Assembly (NCBI GenBank): GCA_002307275.1
Contig: DBTX01000090.1
Span: 1 to 24,888 of the forward strand
DNA: 24,888 nt
From: Hungateiclostridiaceae bacterium UBA1305
Lineage (GTDB): Bacteria; Bacillota; Clostridia; Acetivibrionales; DTU013
Reading direction: 5' to 3'
Shown: positions 1-7,720 of the stretch, in pieces
Numbering within the stretch: position 1 is the first letter of the stretch
How the letters are laid out: each line of letters begins with the position of its first letter
Position numbers and translations under genes: made by a program
The notes under the pieces: generated by a model
Database searches by the model: none
What the model saw: only the letters and a program-made list of their open reading frames with translations
Told to the model about the DNA's origin: nothing

Positions 1-1135
1 ACCTCTGTGTTATTTCAGTCGTAATTTTGTAATTTCCCTTTTTATCATCTATATCCCCGGCAATAACGACCTTTATCCTGCCATTTTCCATCTGTGCAAA
101 TATGGCAAGTTTGTGTCCGAACGGATTAGCAAACCTCAAATCGCCCGCGCTTCCGGATATCCATGCGTCAAGACCCGGATCTATATAATCCACAGCAAGC
201 TTATGGGGCAGCCTTGTAATGGAATCCGCAGGTATGCCCGCAGATAATAGCGCTGCATAAAGCGTCGATGCAACCTGATCATAGCCCTCATTATCATTTT
301 CAAAGTCAGCATTTTCGTTCATCAGCCACTCGACAAACGAAAACGGTTGAGCTTCATTTCCCTTGACCGCAGCGGGAAGTACAATGCCATTTATACTGTT
401 TATGGCAAGCTCTATACTATCTATCAGTTCATCTTCGGCAATATCGGTCGAATACTCTGCCAATACCTGCCGAATCTCTTCGTAATCCTTAAGCTTGATT
501 TCCGGCAAAACAGCCTGCAATTCATAATTTCCTGAACGCTTGAATTTAACAGGTTTCCATGGGTTCTCCGAGATTTGCTTGCTGATCAGTTCGGCAGCAT
601 TCGCTACATTTAACGAAACTCCGTTCGTCTCTGATTTTCTCTCAATGACACCGTCTTTATATATAATCTCAGCATCAACTGGAGCGACATACAACTTGTC
701 AGTCAGTTCCAGGAGGGCTTCTCTCAGTTTGCCTTCATTCAGCTTTACAACGGGCTTAAGTATCGTCCTCGCATTACCAAAATATACATTGAAGAGGTTC
801 GGAATGCCGTTTATACTGTTTATTTCACTAAACGAGTCCTGTATAGCGTTCCCGTCGATTTTAGCATTAATCTGTGAATAAGGAATTTTAAAGGTTCCTT
901 TTTCAGTTTCAATTTTGATTGTGTCAAGTTTGAATTTATCCGCATATGCGGTTTCTACCTTTTTCACCGCTTCAGGATATCCCATGCCGCCGACAGATAA
1001 ATCGCCAACATATACCTCTGGAGGCAGGCTTTTTTGAGACATAATATACAAGGCAGCAATACCGGCAGAAATGGCAATTGCGCTTTGAACCACTACTAAT
1101 AAAAAGATGAGAAGCGTTTTGCGGGTTCTACTCAC
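1..1135 (-). CDS. VanW-family envelope protein, 3' part outside window
   Basis: An open frame runs from a GTG start at 1135 to the window edge (378 codons seen). A GGAG ribosome binding site lies 10 bases before the GTG; the upstream ATG in another frame stops after seven codons. Residues about 7-33 form one hydrophobic helix (LLIFLLVVVQSAIAISAGIA), a signal or membrane anchor. Next comes a segment starting PPEVYVGDLSVGGMG, typical of the putative peptidoglycan-binding repeats (PG_binding_4) of VanW/YoaR-like proteins. Further on, FSFVEW and QVASTLYAALLSAG, followed by LPHKLAVDYIDPGLDA, align by eye with the VanW domain (FSFNE, QVSSTLYNAVLLAG, HSLPVSYVPPGRDA). The usual GGGVCQ is absent and the loop before QVASTLY is short, so the domain is divergent. 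The family is linked to the envelope and to vancomycin-resistance loci, but its biochemical role is unknown. Family fairly sure; function not. Confidence 0.8.
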   Translation of the reverse strand, partial: MSRTRKTLLIFLLVVVQSAIAISAGIAALYIMSQKSLPPEVYVGDLSVGGMGYPEAVKKVETAYADKFKLDTIKIETEKGTFKIPYSQINAKIDGNAIQDSFSEINSINGIPNLFNVYFGNARTILKPVVKLNEGKLREALLELTDKLYVAPVDAEIIYKDGVIERKSETNGVSLNVANAAELISKQISENPWKPVKFKRSGNYELQAVLPEIKLKDYEEIRQVLAEYSTDIAEDELIDSIELAINSINGIVLPAAVKGNEAQPFSFVEWLMNENADFENDNEGYDQVASTLYAALLSAGIPADSITRLPHKLAVDYIDPGLDAWISGSAGDLRFANPFGHKLAIFAQMENGRIKVVIAGDIDDKKGNYKITTEITQR

Positions 1136-1196
1136 AATAATACAACTCCATATCGTTTTTCTTTTGTTACAAAATGCTTATGATATGGTTCCTATT

Positions 1197-1233
1197 AAAA
1201 AGGTATAAAGCACTTTGTACTTTATACCTTTTA
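1197..1233 (-). terminator. Intrinsic terminator after the PRC-barrel gene
   Basis: A near-perfect inverted repeat (AAAAGGTATAAAG and CTTTATACCTTTT, 9-base loop) lies 11 bases past the stop of the PRC-barrel gene. On the minus strand the stem runs into a T run, as expected for a rho-independent terminator. Because the A and T arms are symmetrical it could work in both directions. It separates the PRC-barrel gene from the VanW-family gene. Confidence 0.75.
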
Positions 1234-1243
1234 TTCCGACACC

Positions 1244-2086
1244 TTATGACCTGTTGTTCATTACGAGTTCAATCAGCTTTCCTTTGGCTTTTGCTGCGTC
1301 AATAATGGCATCATCAATTTGAATACCTTCGTCGACGATAATATTCCCCTCACTGTCACTTACAGTCCTGGTCGCATATCTGCCCTTCAAATACTGCCGC
1401 TGTCTCTGTTCAAACAGTACGGACGCATTATCCGAAGCTTCCTCAGCTACCGGTGTTTCATTTTCCGAATCATCGGAATAGTTTGTTTCCGGCTCAGGGT
1501 TTGCAAATGCAAGCCTGTCTACTTCATCTATAAAATCATCATTTTTTTTTTCGAAATCAGAAAATCCGGAACCTGCATCCAACTGTGCAGGTGTATCCAG
1601 AAGTGATGCCCCTATATCTTCCTTGACGACCGTCAGATTCTTGCCGAATGTAATCACCATATCACGCGGCAGGAGCTTGATCTGTTTTTGTGTAATATCG
1701 GCGATAAATTCAAGTCCTGTGATCTTGCAGTTATCATTGTCATCTACGTAGATATCGCCGATCTCGCCGATCAGACTGCCCTTCTTCGTCAATACCTTGG
1801 TACTTTTTACCTTAATATCATTTTGAAGGAGTTGTATGGCGGCGGGTATTCTGCTGATATCGGTTATGACACCCTCGTTCTCTATGGTAAGCGCATATTC
1901 GCCTATACCGAGCACATCCTCTGTCGGAATGACTCTTGCGCTGAAAATCTGTATGCCGCTGTCTACAACGATATAGTCTATGGCACCCTTGTCAGCATTA
2001 ATAATAATACTTTTGACCTTGCCCACCTCAAGACCATCGGATATGCTTATTATAGGTAATCCCAGTATTCTTTGAGTCTTTTTCAT
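1244..2086 (-). CDS. PRC-barrel domain protein
   Basis: 280 aa. The start is supported by AAGGAGG upstream of the ATG. Two PRC-barrel-like units are visible: residues about 5-75 (LPIISISDGLEVGKVKSIII) and about 90-165 (VLTKKGSLIGEIGDIYVDDNDNCKITGLEF). PRC barrels are small beta-barrel modules found in the RimM ribosome-maturation factor, photosynthetic reaction-centre H subunits and small sporulation-associated proteins, and they usually mediate protein contacts. The middle (about 180-230) is acidic and probably disordered. The last 45 residues (GRYATRTVSDSEGNIIVDEG, then an IDDAIIDAAKAKGKLIELVM helix) look like a separate small module. There is no signal peptide or membrane segment, so it is probably cytoplasmic. 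It follows the TPR-like membrane protein gene by 44 bases and is probably co-transcribed with it. No precise role can be given. Confidence 0.8.
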   Translation of the reverse strand: MKKTQRILGLPIISISDGLEVGKVKSIIINADKGAIDYIVVDSGIQIFSARVIPTEDVLGIGEYALTIENEGVITDISRIPAAIQLLQNDIKVKSTKVLTKKGSLIGEIGDIYVDDNDNCKITGLEFIADITQKQIKLLPRDMVITFGKNLTVVKEDIGASLLDTPAQLDAGSGFSDFEKKNDDFIDEVDRLAFANPEPETNYSDDSENETPVAEEASDNASVLFEQRQRQYLKGRYATRTVSDSEGNIIVDEGIQIDDAIIDAAKAKGKLIELVMNNRS

Positions 2087-2130
2087 AGTAAAGATACCCT
2101 CCTTAATTTAGTGCAAATCCAACCTGTCCA

Positions 2131-2955
2131 TCAAGCCTGAATGTCCAACAAATTACTTTCGATTTCTTCTTTAACCGAAGCATCCATCAAGTCACCAAAG
2201 GCATCATGATAGCTGTTTAAAATATCATATGCAAGTTCAACCTGTCCCAGGTTTTTGTATAATACGCATATATCAAGTACAATCCAGAAAGTGAGATCCC
2301 TTCGTGGTTTTTTATCAAGCGCATCCATGAAATAAAGTATCGCCCCTTCAGCATCATCTGTCTCCTTGAGCTTGAAAGCTTCCCCGATACATTCTTCAAT
2401 AGACATGGCTCCACTATTCTGCACTATATTTTCTATTCCCATTTTATCAATTATTTCACTACTGTCAACAGATATTTCTAAGTTATTTTCTGCATCTTCC
2501 TTATTTTCTACATTATTTAAGGATTCTCTGCTATTTTCATCAATAAGTTTGTCATAAATCTGCTCCAGATAGTTCTCATTCTCAGTTGGGGATGATGATT
2601 CTTCAACTGCCGGTTTTTCAGATCCCGATGATTCAATTCCGGCTTGGACAGCTTTGGGACCGGATTTCGGGATCAACTTGGTTATCAGTATGCTTAAAAG
2701 GAACGCAAACACCAGATAGGTAACCAGCGTCAGTACTGAAACAAGGAGTAGTGCTGATATGTCAGACGAACCACCTTTAACCCGCGCAATCAGACCAAAC
2801 AAAAGCGGAAACGCCGCAATGGAAATCAGGGAAGCTATTGTGACCGCAGCAAGTGTCACTGTGTTTAGCAGTTTGAGCCTGTTGAATATGATCAGCATTA
2901 TAACTGTACATATGATTATCGCTCCCGTGGCAGCAGCAGCAAATATCGTCATCAT
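2131..2955 (-). CDS. Membrane protein with C-terminal TPR-like region
   Basis: 274 aa, not recognised as a named protein. Three membrane helices are visible at about residues 3-24, 33-58 and 67-95, the first rich in Ala and Ile. An acidic, Ser/Glu/Asn-rich linker (about 100-175) follows. The C-terminus (about 180-272; motifs EECIGEAFKLKETDDAEGAI, YFMDALDKKP, LGQVELAYDILNSYHDAFGD) has the helix-turn-helix spacing of tetratricopeptide repeats, which bind other proteins. It is probably membrane-anchored with the TPR part in the cytoplasm. Two adjacent Met codons can serve as start; the GGGGGCGA run just upstream suits the second slightly better. It probably forms a two-gene unit with the PRC-barrel gene downstream. 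Confidence 0.7.
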   Translation of the reverse strand: MMTIFAAAATGAIIICTVIMLIIFNRLKLLNTVTLAAVTIASLISIAAFPLLFGLIARVKGGSSDISALLLVSVLTLVTYLVFAFLLSILITKLIPKSGPKAVQAGIESSGSEKPAVEESSSPTENENYLEQIYDKLIDENSRESLNNVENKEDAENNLEISVDSSEIIDKMGIENIVQNSGAMSIEECIGEAFKLKETDDAEGAILYFMDALDKKPRRDLTFWIVLDICVLYKNLGQVELAYDILNSYHDAFGDLMDASVKEEIESNLLDIQA

Positions 2956-3057
2956 TCGCCCCCTATTCCTGTAATTTTATCAGATTACTGATATTTCTAC
3001 TTATTTATAACTTAATTCGATATAAGATTACATTATTCCTTCATTTAAAATAATTTT

Positions 3058-4743
3058 TTATTCTCTGAATTCCACTGCCAGCAGCGTTACATCATCTTCC
3101 AGCTTTTTCCCTTCAGAAAAATCAATCAGATCATCGGTTATGATGCTTGTCAGATCGAATAATTTTATACTGCGGTTTTCAGCCAGGAGCTTCATCAATC
3201 TTGTCTCTGAATAATTTCCGCCTTTGCTGTTCCGCGCTTCGGGCAGCCCGTCCGTGTATAGATACAGTCTGTCGCCGCTTTGCACATGGACATCATAATC
3301 GTCGAATTCGGCAGTACATACTTCGCTGAGTTTGCAGATCGGAAACCCTTTCATCTCCACTTTGCTGATATTTCCGGCGACTTCTTCCAACAGCGGCATT
3401 ACATTCATTCCTGCAGAGCTGCAGGTCAGCTTTTTTTCAACATTATCATATACACAATAAATTAATACAATATATACATCGTCGTTGAATTTAGAGTGAT
3501 TGAATGCATCATAGACCTGGCAAAGCAGGACGGATGGCGACGACAAAGCACCCTTGAATCTGTCTGTTTCAACGATATTGTCAATACACTGCTTCAGGAA
3601 TACTGTCAGCATTGCTGCAGGAACGCCATGTCCGGACACATCGCAGACATAAAAGCCCATATGCCGTTCATCCAGCTGGAATACATCATAGAAATCGCCG
3701 CTTAACCTGTCAGTAGGGAGATAGACAGCATTGAAGGATATTCGTCCTGTATCCGGTAAAAATACAGGCAGCAGGGATTTCTGAATCCCACGTGCATACT
3801 CCAGATCCTCAAGAAGTTTGTTATTCAATAACTTCATCTGTCTCGTTCTTTTCTCGATTGTCTTTTCCTGATTTTCCGCATGCCGGCTGAGAGCTTCCTG
3901 TGCTGCCGACAATTCTATGTAAGGCGTTAACACATTCCGGGCGAAAATCACCCTGAAGGCCATGAATAAGGAGCATACCCCCAATAAATGTCCAATATAA
4001 TTGTATATGTCATAGGCACCCACATATTGGGTAAAGGCAAATTCACTAAGTACTCCAAGTAATAATGCACATGATATCACAATCAGTGACTTGTCACGAT
4101 GCTTGAATGCATTTCTGAAATACAAGATGGATCCAATCAGCAGCATCAACATAACAAGATATTCCAGAAATATTTTTACAGGGGTGAGACCGTGACCTTC
4201 AACATACATCGCCGGCAGGAACGATGGATACCATGTAGCTATTATGAATAATAACAGGGAGATCAACAGGGATGCCAGTGAAAAATATATTTTACTAACA
4301 GTACACTTGATTTTATTCGATACATTACTCCCCACAAGGAAGGTAAGGCCGAAAATGAGCTTTGACAATATCCAGAATGTAGTTGCCCGATTTGAAGAAG
4401 TATTGTCAATGAAAAACGCAGGCATTCCTATGTAGCTGAGCATATGGAATGCTTCAAGAATTCCGGACGCAAGAAGCATGCTCCCGATCAGTATTGTCCT
4501 TAATTGGTGTGTCTGTTCATAGGCATAGTAAGTGACGAGAAATATCGCCATGTAAGCAATGACCATACTTATTTCAGCCAGGTTGTGCCACAACAGGAAG
4601 GGCGTAACAATCATAAGCTTTTCATAAGAAAGTTCAAACGAGCGGGCAAATATGAGTATGAGCACCGCGATGATCAGTATAATAAAAGAGGGCAGCAGCT
4701 TTTTATTTAATTCAATAAAATGCAGTACTTTTTTTGTTCGCAT
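3058..4743 (-). CDS. MASE3 sensor / SpoIIE-type PP2C serine phosphatase
   Basis: 561 aa. Residues about 15-265 form a multi-helix membrane region whose sequence (HNLAEISMVIAYMAIF, then SGILEAFHMLSYIGMPAFF) matches the MASE3 sensory domain, normally attached to kinases, cyclases or phosphatases. Residues about 270-315 look like a coiled coil (AAQEALSRHAENQEKTIEKR). The rest is a SpoIIE/RsbU-type PP2C phosphatase with its metal-binding motifs intact: SGDFYDV (about 348), DVSGHGVPAAM (about 367), YTDGLPEARN (about 493) and DDVTLLAVEF near the end. Such enzymes dephosphorylate anti-anti-sigma (STAS) proteins and thereby switch on alternative sigma factors or other partner-switching outputs. No STAS or anti-sigma partner lies nearby, so the target is unknown. 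The start has TGAGG upstream. Domain call strong; ligand unknown. Confidence 0.9.
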   Translation of the reverse strand: MRTKKVLHFIELNKKLLPSFIILIIAVLILIFARSFELSYEKLMIVTPFLLWHNLAEISMVIAYMAIFLVTYYAYEQTHQLRTILIGSMLLASGILEAFHMLSYIGMPAFFIDNTSSNRATTFWILSKLIFGLTFLVGSNVSNKIKCTVSKIYFSLASLLISLLLFIIATWYPSFLPAMYVEGHGLTPVKIFLEYLVMLMLLIGSILYFRNAFKHRDKSLIVISCALLLGVLSEFAFTQYVGAYDIYNYIGHLLGVCSLFMAFRVIFARNVLTPYIELSAAQEALSRHAENQEKTIEKRTRQMKLLNNKLLEDLEYARGIQKSLLPVFLPDTGRISFNAVYLPTDRLSGDFYDVFQLDERHMGFYVCDVSGHGVPAAMLTVFLKQCIDNIVETDRFKGALSSPSVLLCQVYDAFNHSKFNDDVYIVLIYCVYDNVEKKLTCSSAGMNVMPLLEEVAGNISKVEMKGFPICKLSEVCTAEFDDYDVHVQSGDRLYLYTDGLPEARNSKGGNYSETRLMKLLAENRSIKLFDLTSIITDDLIDFSEGKKLEDDVTLLAVEFRE

Positions 4744-4768
4744 TTTTACCTCATTAGCTATTGGTTAC

Positions 4769-4797
4769 ATTCTACCAAAAACTGCATTGTAAAACAA
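4769..4797 (-). promoter_or_regulatory. Possible sigma-A promoter for the PP2C phosphatase gene
   Basis: On the minus strand, TTGTTT, a 17-base spacer and TAGAAT lie about 25 bases before the phosphatase start codon. The -10 box is good and the -35 box is weak. It partly overlaps the T tract of the lon terminator just upstream. Confidence 0.4.
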
Positions 4798-4832
4798 TAA
4801 TAAAAAAGTACCCACCCTTTCGAGTGAGTACT
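4795..4832 (-). terminator. Intrinsic terminator of lon
   Basis: On the minus strand an 11-bp stem (AGTACTCACTC with GGGTGGGTACT, including G-T wobble pairs) closes a GAAA tetraloop and is followed by TTTTTTATTATT. It lies 17 bases past the lon stop codon. This is a textbook rho-independent terminator. Confidence 0.9.
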
Positions 4833-4849
4833 CCATTCATTCATCTTAT

Positions 4850-7282
4850 TTAGTGTGCCTGCTCCAGTTCGGGCAGAGCTGCTTTCTCTTCTGCTAGAAG
4901 TGGATGTTCCTTCTCTTCTCCGGCTTCCTTAAGCTCAGTATGCTTTTTTTTGTGGGCAAGCGCTGTCTTGAGTACGATATCCATATCGGAAGCAAAGACA
5001 AATTTCAACTGCTTTCTCACATTGTCGGGTATCTCATCGATATCCTTCCTGTTCTCCATGGGGACAATGATCGTATCGATACCTGCCCTGTGCGCTGCCA
5101 GCACCTTTTCCTTCAAGCCGCCGATCGGAAGCACCCTGCCTCTGAGTGTAATCTCTCCGGTCATGGCCACATTCCTTCTAACAGGAATACCTGTAAGAGC
5201 CGAAATCATTGCTGTAGCCAGTGTAATGCCTGCTGAAGGTCCATCCTTGGGTATTGCACCTTCAGGTACATGGATGTGTATATCAAACTTATTATAGAAA
5301 TCCTTATCTATTTCAAACAATTCTGTCCTTGAACGGATAAAGCTCATTGCCGCTCTTGCAGATTCCTTCATGACCTCTCCAAGATGCCCGGTGAGTTCAA
5401 GTTTACCATTTCCGACCATCAGCGTCACTTCGATTACAAGCGTATCACCGCCGACCGGCGTCCACGCAAGACCTGTGGCAAGTCCGACCTCATCCTTTTC
5501 ATTTGCCTTGTCATACCTGAATCTTCTGGTGCCAAGGTATTTCTCAAGGTTGGCGGGTGTTACTGTTATGGACTTTTTACCAGTTGATACAAGCGTTCTG
5601 GCTACTTTCCTGCAAACTTTCGCAATTTCTCTTTCAAGATTCCTGACACCGGCTTCCCGGGTATAATAATTAATCAGGTTGCGTAAAGCTTCTTCGCCCA
5701 TTTTCAGGTTCTTCCCCAGGAGACCATGAGCCACTCTCTGTTTGTCCAGAAGGTACTTCTGAGCAATGTTTAATTTCTCCTCTTCGGTGTATCCGGATAT
5801 GAATATGATCTCCATACGGTCAAGCAGCGGCCTTGGAATTGTATCAAGACTGTTTGCCGTAGTCAGAAACAATACATCCGAAAGATTGAACGGCAATTCC
5901 ATATAGTGATCTCTGAATGAAAAATTCTGCTCGCCGTCCAGTACCTCAAGCATGGCCGAAGCTGGATCACCTCTGAAATCACTGCTCATTTTGTCAATTT
6001 CATCAAGCAGGATCAGCGGATTATTCGAGCCGGCCTGTTTCAAGGCTGTGATAATCCTTCCGGGCATCGAGCCGACATAGGTACGCCTGTGCCCTCTTAT
6101 TTCAGCCTCATCACGCACTCCGCCGAGGGACATTCTGACATAATTCCTGTTCAGCGCCCTGGCTATGGATTTCGCAATGGAGGTCTTGCCGACACCGGGA
6201 GGTCCCACAAGGCAGAGTATCGGCCCTTTGAGGTTCTTCGTCAGTTTGTGTATCGCAAGGTATTCAATAATTCTTTCCTTCACCTTTTCCAGGCCATAGT
6301 GATCTTCTTCCAAAATGGCTTCAGCTCTTTCGATATCAAGAACCTCTTCCGTCTTCGTATTCCATGGAAGATCAAAAATCCAATCCAGATAAGTCCTTAC
6401 TACCGAACCTTCCGCTGAACCTGACGGCATCTTCAGAAGACGGTCTAGTTCCTTGAGAACCTTTTTCTCGACTTCCTCAGGCAAAGCTGCCTTTAAAAGC
6501 TTCTCCCTGTACTCGTCAACTTCTCCGGCAATACCTTCCTTGTCACCAAGTTCAGTCTGTATCGCTTTGATCTGTTCCCTGAGGTAGTATTCCCTCTGCA
6601 TTTTGTCGATCTGCTTGCGCACACGGACATTAATGTTTTTTTCCACCTCAAGTATTTCTATTTCCTTCATAAGCAGTTCAAGAAGCTTTTCCATCCTTGC
6701 CGAGGGATGGAATTCATTCATGATCTCCTGTTTTTGGTCCACTTTTAAAAGCATGTTTGAAGCAACAATATCAGACAACTGTCCTATATCTTCAATTGTA
6801 CTGACAGATGTGACCGTATCCGGCGATATCTTGCCGCTGAGCTTCGCATATTCATCAAAGGAAGAGAGTACATTTCTTTTGAGAGCTTCATACTCAATGC
6901 TCTTACTTTCGTCTGCCGAAATAACCTTCTCGGCAACCTCTGCTACAAAAAAAGGCTCCGTCTGCAGGTATCCTTTGACCTCAGCCCTGCTGATTCCCTC
7001 AACCAGAACTCTGATTGTATCTCCTGGCAGCCTCAAAAGCTGTTTCACTCTTGAAATGGTACCGACCGTGTATATATCATCTTCTTCCGGCGAATCATTC
7101 TTTGCATCTTTCTGCGCTACGAGAAATATGAGCTGGTTGTTGAGCATTGCCTCATCCAGCGCTTTTATAGATTTCTCCCTGCCCACATCAAAGGTTAATA
7201 TCATGTATGGAAATACTGTCAGCCCTCTGAGAGGCAGAAGCGGTAGAGCCTGTTTCTTTATATTCTTTTTCATCTCTGGCAT
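4850..7282 (-). CDS. lon: ATP-dependent Lon protease (LonA)
   Basis: 810 aa, the usual LonA length. The protein degrades misfolded and regulatory proteins in the cytoplasm as a homohexamer. The N-terminal substrate-binding domain begins LPLLPLRGLTVFPYMI. The AAA+ module has Walker A GPPGVGKTS (about 357-365) and Walker B NPLILLDEIDKM. The C-terminal peptidase has the Ser-Lys dyad: the Ser in PKDGPSAGITLA (about 682) and the Lys in GGLKEKVLAAHRAG (about 723). The last 30 residues are a charged, Glu/Lys-rich tail. The start has GAGGGG upstream; a second Met four codons in is less likely. It is a single-gene unit with its own promoter (7395-7423) and terminator (4795-4832). No CIRCE or tandem CtsR operator was seen. 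Confidence 0.98.
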   Translation of the reverse strand: MPEMKKNIKKQALPLLPLRGLTVFPYMILTFDVGREKSIKALDEAMLNNQLIFLVAQKDAKNDSPEEDDIYTVGTISRVKQLLRLPGDTIRVLVEGISRAEVKGYLQTEPFFVAEVAEKVISADESKSIEYEALKRNVLSSFDEYAKLSGKISPDTVTSVSTIEDIGQLSDIVASNMLLKVDQKQEIMNEFHPSARMEKLLELLMKEIEILEVEKNINVRVRKQIDKMQREYYLREQIKAIQTELGDKEGIAGEVDEYREKLLKAALPEEVEKKVLKELDRLLKMPSGSAEGSVVRTYLDWIFDLPWNTKTEEVLDIERAEAILEEDHYGLEKVKERIIEYLAIHKLTKNLKGPILCLVGPPGVGKTSIAKSIARALNRNYVRMSLGGVRDEAEIRGHRRTYVGSMPGRIITALKQAGSNNPLILLDEIDKMSSDFRGDPASAMLEVLDGEQNFSFRDHYMELPFNLSDVLFLTTANSLDTIPRPLLDRMEIIFISGYTEEEKLNIAQKYLLDKQRVAHGLLGKNLKMGEEALRNLINYYTREAGVRNLEREIAKVCRKVARTLVSTGKKSITVTPANLEKYLGTRRFRYDKANEKDEVGLATGLAWTPVGGDTLVIEVTLMVGNGKLELTGHLGEVMKESARAAMSFIRSRTELFEIDKDFYNKFDIHIHVPEGAIPKDGPSAGITLATAMISALTGIPVRRNVAMTGEITLRGRVLPIGGLKEKVLAAHRAGIDTIIVPMENRKDIDEIPDNVRKQLKFVFASDMDIVLKTALAHKKKHTELKEAGEEKEHPLLAEEKAALPELEQAH

Positions 7283-7394
7283 TTGACCATCCCCTCACTA
7301 AACTATGGGTCTGTTGAAGTATTATTTCAACGATCCCTATGCAATTTGACCTCTGGTACTGTTGTCTCACAAAAGCCTATTTGTAATGGTCTTT

Positions 7395-7423
7395 ATTATA
7401 ACGTGTACATAACACTATTTCAA
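7395..7423 (-). promoter_or_regulatory. Sigma-A promoter of lon
   Basis: On the minus strand, TTGAAA, exactly 17 bases and a perfect TATAAT. Transcription would start near 7388, giving a leader of about 105 bases before the lon start codon. The match is close to consensus, suggesting housekeeping expression. The leader contains no structure that I recognise. Confidence 0.8.
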
Positions 7424-7462
7424 TTGTTTTATATGGCAGGTCAGGCAATAGCTTCCCAAATT

Positions 7463-7528
7463 GCAAACATGACATTTCCCCATCCATTTCTATACCTTTA
7501 CCCCGCTTTCAGCGTGTCAAACCAATCC
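7463..7528. repeat. Degenerate first copy of the 66-bp tandem repeat
   Basis: This stretch keeps the landmarks of the following repeat units at about the same spacing: GACATTTCCC near its start and GTGTCA near its end, with CCCCGCTTTCAGCG between. The rest has diverged. It lies between the lon promoter and the well-preserved units and appears to be an older copy of the same element. Confidence 0.55.
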
Positions 7529-7720
7529 AAAGGGGACATTTCCCTGACCCGCTAATCCTTCTCCCTGCCGGGATGTGTCATTACAGGACAATCAAAAGGG
7601 GACATTTCCCGGGCCCTCTGATCCTTCTCCCTGCCGGGATGTGTCATTACAGGACAATCAAAAGGGGACATTTCCCGAACCCGCTAATCCTTCTCCCTGC
7701 CGGGATGTGTCCCCTTACCT
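7529..7720. repeat. 66-bp tandem repeat, two full units and one partial
   Basis: Units start at 7529, 7595 and 7661 with an exact 66-base period; each begins AAAGGGGACATTTCCC and carries ATCCTTCTCCCTGCCGGGAT followed by GTGTC. Units 1 and 2 end TTACAGGACAATC; unit 3 instead ends GTCCCCTT, which completes a palindrome with its own start. The differences among units lie mainly in the short segment after CATTTCCC. The array lies in the 437-base gap between corA and lon, abutting the corA stop codon. No plausible protein is encoded on either strand. The period of 66 with no separate spacer argues against CRISPR. Confidence 0.9.
7662..7716 (-). terminator. Palindromic end of the repeat array, likely corA terminator
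   Basis: On the minus strand AAGGGGACA and TGTCCCCTT pair perfectly over 9 bp, with an inner partial stem, and are followed by TTTTGA. The structure begins 4 bases after the corA stop codon, so it probably ends the corA transcript. The T run is short, so efficiency is uncertain. Confidence 0.5.

Noticed and set aside
4904..7286. Several 100-227-aa plus-strand frames opposite lon
   Set aside because: They are shadows of the lon coding strand with Ser-rich, low-information sequence and no start signals.
7282..7351. CtsR operator before lon (GGTCAAA half-sites)
   Set aside because: Two TTTGACC half-sites occur (7282-7288 and 7345-7351) but they are not in the required tandem 3-base spacing, and one is the ribosome binding site region.
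7529..7720. CRISPR array from regularly spaced repeats
   Set aside because: Units abut with an exact 66-base period and no unique spacers; there are no cas genes.
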